Of a stretch of DNA of 64,000 nucleotides, positions 17,958 to 26,775 are shown piece after piece (positions within the stretch are counted from its first letter, which is position 1; the number at the start of each line of letters is the position of its first letter). The notes below the pieces were generated by a model that did no database searches, was not told where the DNA came from, and was given only the letters and a program-made list of their open reading frames with translations. This DNA comes from an uncultured Gammaproteobacteria bacterium (GTDB lineage Bacteria; Pseudomonadota; Gammaproteobacteria; Pseudomonadales; Azotimanducaceae). The stretch covers positions 1 through 64,000 of the forward strand of contig CAJWNY010000002.1 of the NCBI GenBank assembly GCA_913043815.1, read 5' to 3'. Both the position numbers and the translations under genes were made by a program.

Positions 17958-18194
17958 GCTAATTTCTCGGCAGTAAGCTTTTGTAGCAATAATTGACTGG
18001 GATGTAGTTAAAAAACGTTAAATTGGGGAATGTCGACGCCGCTTAAATAATATGTTTTCGTTTTTCTAACGTCTGGAATTCGTGACAATTCAGGCCAAAC
18101 TAGGGGAGATTTATTGCCGGTAGGGGCTTGCGGGTTAGTAACTACTTACATGCAAACGGATTGCTTTATGCACATTAGAAAACAAAACTATGAT

Positions 18195-18239
18195 AAGTCA
18201 TAACATGGCGGTGAACGTTCAATTTAAATAGTATGACTT
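18195..18239. repeat. Nested inverted repeats in AT-rich intergenic DNA
   Basis: AAGTCATA at 18195-18202 is repeated in inverted form as TATGACTT at 18232-18239, and the perfect palindrome GAACGTTC at 18213-18220 lies almost at the centre. Such symmetry suggests a protein-binding site or a cruciform-prone element, but no regulator is known here. Confidence 0.35.
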
Positions 18240-18341
18240 AATTGTAAGGCATTGAATTTAATAAATTTTACTATATTTTTGTATTTGAATTTAATTTGAA
18301 CTCGAATAATCGATGGTTGATATACAGACGAACGCCACAAG

Positions 18342-18362
18342 TTATCCTCAAACTTATCCACA
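18342..18362 (+). promoter_or_regulatory. Two tandem DnaA-box-like sites
   Basis: TTATCCACA at 18354-18362 is a perfect match to the DnaA-box consensus, and TTATCCTCA at 18342-18350, in the same orientation and 12 bp away, differs by one base. They lie beside an AT-rich segment. One perfect 9-mer in 64 kb is roughly the chance expectation; the tandem spacing and AT-rich neighbour make it more interesting. There are no replication genes nearby, so a chromosomal origin is not supported. Confidence 0.4.
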
Positions 18363-18483
18363 GGAAGTACCCCGAAAAAAATGACCATATAGCAATGGTT
18401 TAGCCCACTTTGGGTCGCTTAGTAACACCTCTGGTCTTTTACAAGAAATGTTGCGCATTCGCTCAGAAGGCACCTTCGGCTCA

Positions 18484-18508
18484 CCAAAATCCAAAAACTA
18501 GATTTTGG
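18484..18508. repeat. Hairpin upstream of the glutamine synthetase-like gene
   Basis: CCAAAATC at 18484-18491 and GATTTTGG at 18501-18508 form a perfect 8-bp inverted repeat with a 9-nt spacer, about 110 bp before the start codon. It could be an operator or a leader hairpin. Confidence 0.35.
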
Positions 18509-18619
18509 AAGAAAAACAACCCAGAAATACGCATTTGTCGCAAGTTTTAGGCATGATCAATGATCGGCAGGTTATAGTGCGCTAGTGGTCTAAATAATCG
18601 CAAGGGAGTTTGTAGGCGG

Positions 18620-20044
18620 ATGTCAGGTACAAAGAGAGGCACGAGCACGGACTCAAGTTTGAAAGTTAGTCATATAGACGCGGAGGCTTTGCAGCAAAAG
18701 TTGACGCATTATGCCGACCGAAGCGTCAGTCAGGTCAAGTTAGGCTTAACTGATATAGATGGCGTGATTCGCGGTAAATATGTGGGCATCGACAAATTTA
18801 TTAGCCTGCTGAAGAAACAAGGTGGCTTTTGTGACTGCATCTTTGGCTGGGATTTAGATGACCAGCTCTACGACGCGGGAACCTATACGGGCTGGCACAC
18901 GGGTTTTCCTGACACAAGTTTTCGCCTTCTAGTGGAGACTGAACGATGGTTGCCAGACGAAAGCTGCCCTTATTTTATTGGCGAGTTTGTCGGCCCCAAT
19001 GGCACCGACCATCCTCTGTGTCCCCGCACACGGCTAAAGAGTGTGCTGGCTGAATACGCTGCCATGGGGCTTAGTGTTCGTTCTGGATTTGAATACGAGT
19101 TTTTTGTATTTGCTGAAACGCCTCATAGCGTGCGCGCCAAGGGCTATCGCGATCTCACTCCGCTGACGCCGGGAAATTTCGGCTATTCTGTATTACGCAC
19201 TTCTGTGGAGTCTCAGCGTTTTAATGCACTGCTAGATTTTTGTCGAGCCATTGAGTGTGATATTGAAGGGCTCCACTGCGAAACTGGCCCTGGTGTATGG
19301 GAAGCCGCGCTTAAGTCTAAAGTAGGTATTCAAGCTGCTGACCGAGCTACCTTGTTCAAGACCTTCACTAAAGTATTTTTCCAACGCCAAGAGCTTATGG
19401 CCACGTTTATGGCAAAGTGGTCTATGGACTACCCTGGCCAAAGTGGGCATTTCCATTTCAGCGTTGCAGATGACCAGGGAGCCAACCCATTCTTTGACCC
19501 TAATGGGGAGCGGGGCATGTCATTATTGCAGCGTCAGGCGGTTGCCGGCCTGCAACGATACTTGCCTGAATTCCTGTCGCTATTAGCCCCCACTATTAAT
19601 AGTTACACGCGCTTGGTTAAGGGTGCTTGGGCGCCGACCGCGGCCACTTGGGGTATTGAAAATCGTACAACGGCCATTAGAGTTATTCCCGGCGATAGTG
19701 ATAGTCAGCGTATTGAATGCCGGGTGGGTGGTGCTGATGGCAATCCTTACCTTGCCGCGGCTGCGATGCTTAGCGCGGCTTTAGAGGGAATTCGTCAAAA
19801 TCTAGATCCCGGGCAACCAGTCACTGGTAATGCCTATGATGTGGAAGATACCTTGCCAGAAGCAGCCAAGTTTTCTACTAACCTTGCTGATGCCGCCAAG
19901 GCCCTGGAGACATCAACGGTTGCTAGAAGGTATCTGGGTGACGAATTTGTAGGGCACTTTGTTATGAGTCGCCATTGGGAAGTGCGTGAATATCAGCGCA
20001 ATCTAAATAGTTGGCAGCTAGAGCGTTATTTCGAGATTATTTGA
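18620..20044 (+). CDS. Glutamine synthetase-family ligase (gamma-glutamylamide synthetase-like)
   Basis: A 474-residue protein of the type I glutamine synthetase fold. The N-terminal beta-grasp contains VKLGLTDIDGVIRGK; the catalytic domain shows GFEYEFFVF near 160, the ATP-site HFHFSV, the arginine-rich substrate segment ending in ENRTTAIR and the closing RIECRVGGADGNPYLAAAA. It lacks the adenylylation-site tail of GlnA and is closer to PuuA-type enzymes that join glutamate to an amine. A gene for a class I glutamine amidotransferase starts within its stop codon (TGATG), which suggests a gamma-glutamylation and hydrolysis pair for amine use or assimilation. The amine is unknown. Confidence 0.85.
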   Translation: MSGTKRGTSTDSSLKVSHIDAEALQQKLTHYADRSVSQVKLGLTDIDGVIRGKYVGIDKFISLLKKQGGFCDCIFGWDLDDQLYDAGTYTGWHTGFPDTSFRLLVETERWLPDESCPYFIGEFVGPNGTDHPLCPRTRLKSVLAEYAAMGLSVRSGFEYEFFVFAETPHSVRAKGYRDLTPLTPGNFGYSVLRTSVESQRFNALLDFCRAIECDIEGLHCETGPGVWEAALKSKVGIQAADRATLFKTFTKVFFQRQELMATFMAKWSMDYPGQSGHFHFSVADDQGANPFFDPNGERGMSLLQRQAVAGLQRYLPEFLSLLAPTINSYTRLVKGAWAPTAATWGIENRTTAIRVIPGDSDSQRIECRVGGADGNPYLAAAAMLSAALEGIRQNLDPGQPVTGNAYDVEDTLPEAAKFSTNLADAAKALETSTVARRYLGDEFVGHFVMSRHWEVREYQRNLNSWQLERYFEII

Positions 20045-20832
20045 TGAGTTTGCATATCGGCATTTTACAAACTGATTCGGTATTAGAGCACCTTCAACCG
20101 GTGTACGGCGATTATCCGAACATGTTTATGGAACTGTTCCTTGCGCAAGACCCTCAGATTACCTTCACCAATTATGTTGTACAAAAGTCCATACCTGAGG
20201 TGGTTGAGTGTGATGCTTATATTGTCACTGGCAGTCGTTTAAGCGTTTATGACGACGAGCCGTGGATATTTGAGTTAGCCAAATTTATAGCCAGTGCCTT
20301 AAATAAGCAGAAAAAGCTCTTTGGTATTTGTTTTGGACATCAATTGATAGCGCATTTTTTTGGTGGCCGTGTGGCTCCGGCAGTCAGTGGTTGGGCCGTA
20401 GGTATACACACAAGCCAAGTGGAAAAACGTTCCTGGATGAAAGGGGGGGAGCAAGACCTCAGCTTGCTTTCTAGTCATAAGGATCAGGTTCAGCAGCTGC
20501 CGAAAGATGCTCAACTATTTGCCAGCAATGACTTTTGTCCTATGGCCGGATTCACCATGAACAATCAGGTCATAACCATTCAGGGTCATCCGGAGTTCAG
20601 TAAGAATTATGCTCGGGCGTTAATGACTCATAGGGAAAATGTATTAGGCGCGCGAGTTTATACGCAGGGGATAGATAGCTTGTCGAAAGAGACACAAAGT
20701 GAAATTTTTGTACGCTGGGCCCTTTCGTTTGCCGATGATAACGAAACAGCCTTCCGCTCCTCCTTCCACTGGAGGGCAACTAAACCGAGCAAGACAAAAC
20801 GTTTAGCTCATACGGACGAGGTAGATTTTTAG
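20044..20832 (+). CDS. Class I glutamine amidotransferase-like protein
   Basis: A 262-residue stand-alone triad amidotransferase domain. The nucleophile is Cys96 in LFGICFGHQL and the histidine-glutamate pair is in IQGHPEFS toward the C-terminus, so the catalytic site is intact. I use the ATG at 20044 that overlaps the stop of the glutamine synthetase-like gene; a longer frame would run inside that gene. Similar proteins are often annotated as GMP-synthase-like amidotransferases but lack the synthetase domain. Tight coupling suggests it hydrolyses the gamma-glutamyl product formed by its partner, as PuuD does in the putrescine pathway. Confidence 0.85.
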   Translation: MSLHIGILQTDSVLEHLQPVYGDYPNMFMELFLAQDPQITFTNYVVQKSIPEVVECDAYIVTGSRLSVYDDEPWIFELAKFIASALNKQKKLFGICFGHQLIAHFFGGRVAPAVSGWAVGIHTSQVEKRSWMKGGEQDLSLLSSHKDQVQQLPKDAQLFASNDFCPMAGFTMNNQVITIQGHPEFSKNYARALMTHRENVLGARVYTQGIDSLSKETQSEIFVRWALSFADDNETAFRSSFHWRATKPSKTKRLAHTDEVDF

Positions 20833-20834
20833 CT

Positions 20835-21323
20835 GTGAGCCAAAATGTACCCTCTGGTTTTGGCGCTTATCTGCGACGCGGAGCGCAACTGCTAAGCAAT
20901 CCAAAAGGGCTTAAACGGTTGGTAGTGCAAGCAGCAAAAAAGCTCAATGGCAGCGGTAGCGAAAAAATCAAAGCGGTAGGCGAACAGCTTGGCCTTTTGA
21001 TTGATTTGCTTAAAGCCTATATTGCCGGCGACTATCGTGATATTGCACCACAAGCTATTGCCAGCGTTGCTGGTGCCGTTATTTATTTTGTTGTACCGCT
21101 CGATGGTGTGCCTGACTTTTTGTTCGGCTGGGGATTTATCGACGATGCAGCGGTAATAAGTTATGTCATTGCACAGTTGAGTTCAGAGCTTGAAAGTTTT
21201 AAACAATGGCAAGACGCGATAACCGACGGATCTCCACTAGAGATTGAGCCGCCCGGTCATGCAATTCAGTTGCCGAGCAAGACCCAAAATCAAGATAACT
21301 CCCCCAAAAGTGACCTCGACTGA
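20835..21323 (+). CDS. YkvA-family (DUF1232) protein
   Basis: A 162-residue protein with the DUF1232 core: a hydrophobic segment followed by YFVVPLDGVPDFLFGWGFIDDAAVI (about residues 83-107), where PxDxxPD and the DD pair are the family signature. It starts with GTG only 2 nt after the amidotransferase stop, so it is part of that operon. Function is unknown; the family is usually membrane associated. Confidence 0.8.
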   Translation: MSQNVPSGFGAYLRRGAQLLSNPKGLKRLVVQAAKKLNGSGSEKIKAVGEQLGLLIDLLKAYIAGDYRDIAPQAIASVAGAVIYFVVPLDGVPDFLFGWGFIDDAAVISYVIAQLSSELESFKQWQDAITDGSPLEIEPPGHAIQLPSKTQNQDNSPKSDLD

Positions 21324-21360
21324 AATTTGGCGCGCAGCTTCTTGTTCGCAAAGCCCTACC

Positions 21361-22227
21361 GTGAAGAGTAGCCTCAATCTTCTCCCAATGATTTTTATGC
21401 TCTTTTTGTTGCTGCCATTCGTTCACCTTCAAGCTGCGAATTTGCATCTGACCGGCTACAAGTCAGTGAAAAGTGATGAAGAAAAATTGACAGTGAAAGA
21501 TCAAGGCCAGGTAATTGCTAAGGCAATGGCCGGTAGCTGGGAATACGGAGTCTACTTGTTAGGTTTGCCTGTCGGTTTGAAAGCTAAAGTTGAGGTTCTG
21601 CGGGATGGTCACCAGCTCACCGTAAAAAGTCAGATTAATCACTTCTTGGCATCGAATAACCATGAGTCAGTTTTTCTCTTGTCCAACTGCGACTATCGCT
21701 TACAAAGTTACCAGAACAGAGGCTTTAGCCCTGGGTGGCGTTTTGATGATGCAGTAGTGTTTGATTGGCCGGAAAAGAAAATTCATTATCAAGGGTTAAC
21801 TCAAGGGCCAAAAACGCCAGATGCCCAGCGTCAGATCATAACGTTGCCCTTGGATGATGCAGTCTATGTAGACAAGCTCAGCCAATTCGCGGCGCTGGCC
21901 TGTGGCTTTGCAAAAAACGCGACACCTAAAAAAAAGAATGTTCAGCTGAGTATTCCTTTGAGTTATGTCGACGACACTATTGGCCGATATAGCTTTTTAG
22001 TAGATCAGTCCCCTACCCAAATGTCTGTTGCGGGCCAGACTATTACTGTCATTAAGGCAGAGTCAGAGCCATTCGAATTTTCTAAAGGCAGTGTGCATCG
22101 AAAGGTGACCTATTGGCTAGCGCCGTCGTTGGGCTACTTGCCGGTGCAGATTTCAACTAAGTTAAGCGGCATGAGGTTGACCGTGAAATTGCTGAAAACT
22201 TCTGGGGCGCTGTCTGCGAAATTGTAA
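21361..22227 (+). CDS. DUF3108 periplasmic protein
   Basis: About 288 residues with an N-terminal signal peptide (hydrophobic core IFMLFLLLPF, cleavage likely after LQA) followed by a DUF3108 beta-rich domain; SWEYGVYLLGLPVGLKAKVEV and the final WLAPSLGYLPVQI match the family pattern. I prefer the GTG at 21361 because it gives the signal peptide a positive residue; an ATG at 21388 is the alternative. Family members are periplasmic proteins of unknown function, proposed lipid or lipoprotein binders. It follows the YkvA gene by 37 nt. Confidence 0.75.
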   Translation: MKSSLNLLPMIFMLFLLLPFVHLQAANLHLTGYKSVKSDEEKLTVKDQGQVIAKAMAGSWEYGVYLLGLPVGLKAKVEVLRDGHQLTVKSQINHFLASNNHESVFLLSNCDYRLQSYQNRGFSPGWRFDDAVVFDWPEKKIHYQGLTQGPKTPDAQRQIITLPLDDAVYVDKLSQFAALACGFAKNATPKKKNVQLSIPLSYVDDTIGRYSFLVDQSPTQMSVAGQTITVIKAESEPFEFSKGSVHRKVTYWLAPSLGYLPVQISTKLSGMRLTVKLLKTSGALSAKL

Positions 22228-22455
22228 AAGACGCAGCCCTGGCCTCGTGTTTTAGCTAATCTAAACTGGAAGGGCTTTGCTAATACCTGCGCAAACACCA
22301 CAACCTCGGCGTGGACCTTTGCCGACAATTCAGACAGTATTCTTGGCTGTATTAGAGATTTTGCCCTAGCCTCAGGCTGACGCAAACGTTCCGAGAGGAA
22401 CTTTTTTACAATAAATCTAACTAATTTGCAGCATAGAGGCTGAACAGGAGAGGGT

Positions 22456-24069
22456 ATGGATTTTCATTTTGCATCTGCTTGGGAGGCGCTTAGCGATGGC
22501 TATCCTAATCGCACAGCTACTATTGCTGATGGACGTTATACCAGTTGGCGCGAGTTCGAGCAGCGCGCCGCATCTATAGCCGCACTGCTAGGTGCTTATG
22601 GTGTTGGGCCTGGCGCAAAAGCTGCCCTTTATATGCACAACCGCCATGAGTACCAAGAGGCTCAGTTCGCTATTTTTAAAGTGGGGGGGTGCCCCATCAA
22701 TGTCAATTATCGCTACAAGACGGATGAACTGGTTTACTTACTGGACAACAGCGACTCCGAGGTCATCTTTTTCCAATCGTCTTATGCCATGCGCATTTGG
22801 GAAATTAAAGATCGCTTGCCGAATGTAAAGTTGTTCGTGCAGGTAGATGATGGCACCGAAGCGCTCCTTAAGGGCGCCGAAGATTATGAGCGCGCCATTC
22901 GGCAAAACAAACCAGCGCCTAGAGTTGCCCAAGATCCAGAGGGCGTATATATGCTTTACACTGGAGGCACTACAGGTATGCCCAAAGGCGTAATGTATCC
23001 AGTGGGTGCGTTTGCAGAATTTCTTATAGGCATGGGCGCGGCTGGCCGAGGTCTCACACCGCCAAAAAATATGTCGGAATATTTGGGCTTTCTTGAGCAA
23101 GTTGAAGCGCCTCCGGTAAGTCTGCCTGCTTGTCCGTTGATGCACGGCACAGGGGTGTGGTTGGGCAGTTTCTTGCCCATGCTATTGGGCGGCACCGTAG
23201 TCACTACCTCTAAGTTGGGTCTAGATCCTGACCTTTTGCTGGGCCAAGTCGAAGAATATCGAGTTTCAGATGTGGTGATTGTGGGGGACGCATTCGCTCG
23301 GCCAATTCTTTCGGCTCTAGATGCAGCTGAAAAACGCGGTACCCCCTATGATTTATCCACATTGAAGCAAATTGCCTCCAGTGGGGTGATGTGGAGCCAA
23401 GAAATAAAGGAAGGATTGCTGCGCCATCACGATATGGTGTTGGCGGACATTATGGGATCATCCGAAGGTGGCATGGGCAGCTCGGCTACAACCCGGGAAG
23501 ATGTGAAGGGCACAGCGAAATTTGAGTTAAATGAAGGCGTTCGAGTGATCACTGACGATGGCCGTTTTGTAGAAGCAGGGTCTGGCGAGATGGGTAAAAT
23601 TGCGACCTCAGCTTTCGTCCCATTGGGCTATTACAAAGACGAAGAAAAATCGGCTGCAACCTTTCGTGAGGTGGACGGAGTGCGCTACAGCTTCCCGGGA
23701 GATTATGCAACGGTAGAGGCCGACGGCTCTATTATCCTGTTGGGCCGGGGCAGCGCCTGTATCAATACTGGCGGTGAAAAGGTTTTCCCCGAAGAAGTAG
23801 AAGAAGCCGTAAAGCGTCACACTGAAGTAGTAGATTGCCTAGTTGTGGGCGTCCCGGACGAGCGTTTCGGCGAGCGTATAGTCGCTGTGACCTCTTTTCG
23901 TGTGGGCAGTCAGCTCTCCGCAGAAGAGTTAATAACCTTTACTACAGAACATTTGTCCGGCTACAAAATACCCAGACAAATATTAGCTGCACCAGAGGTG
24001 CGCCGAGGCGCCAACGGCAAAGCCGACTATAAGTGGGCCAAGGCTTTTGCCGCAAAAGCCATTGGGTGA
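22456..24069 (+). CDS. AMP-forming acyl-CoA synthetase (FadD-like)
   Basis: A 537-residue member of the adenylate-forming superfamily that activates a carboxylic acid to its CoA ester. The phosphate-binding loop YTGGTTGMPKG is at 168-178, the adenine-site MGSSEGG in the middle and the hinge LLGRGSACINTGGEKVFPEEVE before the C-terminal lid; the lysine region near the end is ANGKADYKWAK. GGAGAG lies before the ATG. It is followed 103 nt later by a CoA-transferase, and both probably serve one catabolic pathway. Chain length or ring structure of the acid cannot be inferred. Confidence 0.9.
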   Translation: MDFHFASAWEALSDGYPNRTATIADGRYTSWREFEQRAASIAALLGAYGVGPGAKAALYMHNRHEYQEAQFAIFKVGGCPINVNYRYKTDELVYLLDNSDSEVIFFQSSYAMRIWEIKDRLPNVKLFVQVDDGTEALLKGAEDYERAIRQNKPAPRVAQDPEGVYMLYTGGTTGMPKGVMYPVGAFAEFLIGMGAAGRGLTPPKNMSEYLGFLEQVEAPPVSLPACPLMHGTGVWLGSFLPMLLGGTVVTTSKLGLDPDLLLGQVEEYRVSDVVIVGDAFARPILSALDAAEKRGTPYDLSTLKQIASSGVMWSQEIKEGLLRHHDMVLADIMGSSEGGMGSSATTREDVKGTAKFELNEGVRVITDDGRFVEAGSGEMGKIATSAFVPLGYYKDEEKSAATFREVDGVRYSFPGDYATVEADGSIILLGRGSACINTGGEKVFPEEVEEAVKRHTEVVDCLVVGVPDERFGERIVAVTSFRVGSQLSAEELITFTTEHLSGYKIPRQILAAPEVRRGANGKADYKWAKAFAAKAIG

Positions 24070-24172
24070 AAAGCTCTAGCGTAAAGAAGCGCTACCCGTA
24101 AAGTTAGAGAATAGCGAAGGGTCAAAGGTCCTCCAATGGAGGCGAGCCTCAAGTAAATTAAAGGTAGGAAAA

Positions 24173-25390
24173 ATGACAACAATAGAAAAACCTACAGGGC
24201 CCCTTACAGGCGTCCGTATAATCGATTTAACCTCAATGATTTCAGGGCCGGTGGCCACCATGATGTTGGCGGATCAGGGTGCAGATGTCATAAAAGTCGA
24301 GTCACTGTCGGGTGATCTTGTGCGTGGCGCAGGACCTAACAGATCGGGTATTACCTCTACATTTATTTCTTCTAATCGTTCCAAGCGCGCGATAGCCGTA
24401 GATCTAAAAACTGCCGCAGGTGTGCAGATATTGCGAGACCTAGTCAAAACAGCAGACGTATTGGTTCAAAACTTTCGTCCAGGCACCATTGAACGGATGG
24501 GCTTTGGTGAAGACGCGGTACGCCAATTAAAATTAGACATTATTTATGTTTCTATCAGTGGCTTTGGGGATAAAGGCCCGTTTTCTCATCAAAGGGTATA
24601 TGACCCCGTAATCCAGGCATTGTCAGGTCTCGCCTCCATTCAAGCAGATGGAGTAACCGGTAGGCCAAAAATGATTCGCACTATTATTCCGGATAAAACC
24701 ACTGCCCTCACGGCAGCGCAAGCCATTACCGCAGCGCTGTTTTCCAGGGAGCGCTCTGGCGAAGGTCAACACATAAAGCTGGCTATGTTAGACACCATGA
24801 TTGCTTATCTATGGCCAGAGGGCATGTCGGGATTCACTTTGGTGGGCAAAGAAGTGAAGTCCGCTCGCGCACAGCTCTCACCTGACTTAATTTTTGCCAC
24901 TCAAGATGGTTACATTACCGCCGGCGCCATGAGCAATATTGAATGGAAGGGTATGTGTACCGCATTAGGTCATTTGGAATGGTTGGATGATGAACGGTTT
25001 TTAACCATTAACGACCGAGCGGTCAATGTCACTGCTCGTCTTACTATGACGGGAGATGTACTCGCTACAAATACGTCCGTTTATTGGTTAGAGCGATTAG
25101 ACGCTGAAGGCGTGCCCTGTGCGCCGGTGTTGAGTCGTGAAGAAGTAATCACTCACCCACAAATTGTTGCCAATGATTTAATTCACGAATCTGACCACCC
25201 AATAGCTGGCCGCATCCGCCAACCACGCCCCGCGGCATTGTTTGATAAAACGCCTTCCAATATCCAACGGCCTGCGCCTGGGTTGGGTGAACACAACACA
25301 GAGCTTTTGACTGAGCTAGGTTACAGCCCAGAGCAGATTCAAGAGCTCAATGATGCTGGCGTAATTGTAGGCATACCCGAATCCAGTTGA
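24173..25390 (+). CDS. CaiB/BaiF family III CoA-transferase
   Basis: A 405-residue class III CoA-transferase, which moves CoA between carboxylates through an aspartyl-CoA intermediate. The N-terminal PLTGVRIIDLTSMISGP, ADVIKVES and the NFRPG motif are conserved, and the nucleophile is probably the aspartate of RVYDPVIQALSG near residue 145. AGGA precedes the ATG. It lies directly after an acyl-CoA ligase and is convergent with an MFS gene 16 nt away. Possible roles include CoA transfer to, or racemisation of, a branched or cyclic acid. Confidence 0.9.
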   Translation: MTTIEKPTGPLTGVRIIDLTSMISGPVATMMLADQGADVIKVESLSGDLVRGAGPNRSGITSTFISSNRSKRAIAVDLKTAAGVQILRDLVKTADVLVQNFRPGTIERMGFGEDAVRQLKLDIIYVSISGFGDKGPFSHQRVYDPVIQALSGLASIQADGVTGRPKMIRTIIPDKTTALTAAQAITAALFSRERSGEGQHIKLAMLDTMIAYLWPEGMSGFTLVGKEVKSARAQLSPDLIFATQDGYITAGAMSNIEWKGMCTALGHLEWLDDERFLTINDRAVNVTARLTMTGDVLATNTSVYWLERLDAEGVPCAPVLSREEVITHPQIVANDLIHESDHPIAGRIRQPRPAALFDKTPSNIQRPAPGLGEHNTELLTELGYSPEQIQELNDAGVIVGIPESS

Positions 25391-25406
25391 TGCATTTGGC
25401 GTGGCC

Positions 25407-26762
25407 TTACCCCGCCAATTCCTGCATACGTTTGTTGCGTCCTCTTTTGCCGCCATCGCTGATAAAAAAGGGCCCAATGCAAGCTGCTAGCATGAGACCG
25501 GAGAGTATTAGAAAAGCCATTTTGTAGCTGCCGGTGGTATCATAAATGAGCCCGGCAATGGGTGACGCGCACAATATAAATGGCAGTTCTATAAAGCGGA
25601 TAGCGCCTGTTGCTGCGCCGAAGGATTTGCTGCCAATTGCTGTGGAAATTGAAAAAGTGCGCAGAGGCGACATACCTGAAAGACCAAAGCCGTAAAGGCA
25701 AGCTGCTGCAAATGACAATACGGCGCCCGAGGCTGCACTAAAAATGAGTAAGGCAGAGCCTTGGCATATCAGCGCCAGCCATATACTGATGCGCGCACCC
25801 AAGGAGTCAGACAGCCAGCCTACTGCGGGTTTGCCAATTGCTGCGAACAAACCAATGCAAGATAGTATTAAGGCAGCAGTGCTTTCTCGTAGCCCAATAT
25901 CGGTAAGGTGACCAAATAGATGCAGCATTACAGCGGAGAAAACGCAGGTCATAGCGCCGAACATAATGCCAATGCTCCAAAAAGCGTGGCTTTTATACAT
26001 TTCGCCAATGGTCCATTCTCGGCTATCTTCAATAATCTCGACCATTTCTAACGGGTTGGCATTCACGTAGCTGTGGCCATCACGCACATCGCCTACTTCC
26101 GATGGATTATCTTTCATGTAAAGAAACACGACTGGAAAGAGCGCAAAGGCAGTAGTGCCAGCAAAAATGACATACGTGGTGCGCCAGCCATATTCTGCAA
26201 CAAGAGTAGTGACCAAGGGCGGCATCATAATGCCTGCTAGTGACGCACCCAAAACTGAAAACGCAATGGCGCGGCCACGCCAATGATCAAACCAGCTGAT
26301 GACCGAGCGGTGCCAAGATAGGCCACCCATACAAGCTATGCCAAGACCCATACCAATGGAAACAACCAGGTAGTACTGCAGTAAGGTCCCCACGTTAGCC
26401 AGAGATAAATAGGCGGCGGTCATAATTAAAATGCCAATGAGCATGACCTTGCGCGGAGAGCCGCTATCTAGAATTTTGCCAATATAAGGTGCAACCAAAG
26501 CGCCTGTCACAGCTGCCAGCGAAAAGCCCATAGAAATGTTGAAACGTTCACCGTTATCTAGGGTTTCTGCTAAAGAGGGAAGGAAAATGCCCCTGGAATA
26601 GGAATAAAATCCGGTGCCCAAAAAGCTTAAGGTTCCAGCAACCATGACAATGACCCAGCCGTAGTAAACGCCGAAGGGTCCGGTTTTATGCGGTGTAAGT
26701 TTATTTCCTGAGGCGGGTGGGTATAAATTTATCGGCTTGGCCTGATGCGGTTCTTTAGAAAT
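25407..26762 (-). CDS. MFS transporter with an anomalous 5' end
   Basis: A 12-helix major facilitator protein of the monocarboxylate (OFA-like) kind. The first ATG in frame is at 26645, but that would cut helix 1: the frame continues upstream through GPFGVYYGWVIV, the conserved family N-terminus, to a stop at 26772-26774. No ATG, GTG or TTG lies in that extension. An ATT at 26762 follows a G-rich stretch, and an ATG at 26775 would join the frame if one G were removed from a five-G run (26767-26771). So the gene either uses a rare ATT start, carries a frameshift, or contains a sequence error. It is convergent with the CoA-transferase gene and may import the acid that the ligases activate. Confidence 0.8.
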   Translation of the reverse strand: MSKEPHQAKPINLYPPASGNKLTPHKTGPFGVYYGWVIVMVAGTLSFLGTGFYSYSRGIFLPSLAETLDNGERFNISMGFSLAAVTGALVAPYIGKILDSGSPRKVMLIGILIMTAAYLSLANVGTLLQYYLVVSIGMGLGIACMGGLSWHRSVISWFDHWRGRAIAFSVLGASLAGIMMPPLVTTLVAEYGWRTTYVIFAGTTAFALFPVVFLYMKDNPSEVGDVRDGHSYVNANPLEMVEIIEDSREWTIGEMYKSHAFWSIGIMFGAMTCVFSAVMLHLFGHLTDIGLRESTAALILSCIGLFAAIGKPAVGWLSDSLGARISIWLALICQGSALLIFSAASGAVLSFAAACLYGFGLSGMSPLRTFSISTAIGSKSFGAATGAIRFIELPFILCASPIAGLIYDTTGSYKMAFLILSGLMLAACIGPFFISDGGKRGRNKRMQELAG

Positions 26763-26775
26763 GTTTCCCCCTCAT

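Larger units (their letters stand above)
17901..18619. other. 719-bp gene-free region, AT-rich core
   Basis: No credible gene is seen on either strand. The region contains a weak terminator for the cnoX-like gene near its left end, an AT-rich core at about 18180-18310, a nested symmetrical arrangement around 18195-18239, two DnaA-box-like sites at 18342-18362, and an 8-bp hairpin at 18484-18508 before the glutamine synthetase-like gene. It is the longest gap in the window. It could hold the promoter and operators of the downstream operon, a small RNA, or a DnaA-binding locus; the sequence does not decide between these. Confidence 0.6.

Noticed and set aside
18342..18362. Chromosomal replication origin at the DnaA boxes
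   Set aside because: Only two box-like sites are seen, with no dnaA, dnaN, mnmG, rpmH or parAB nearby.
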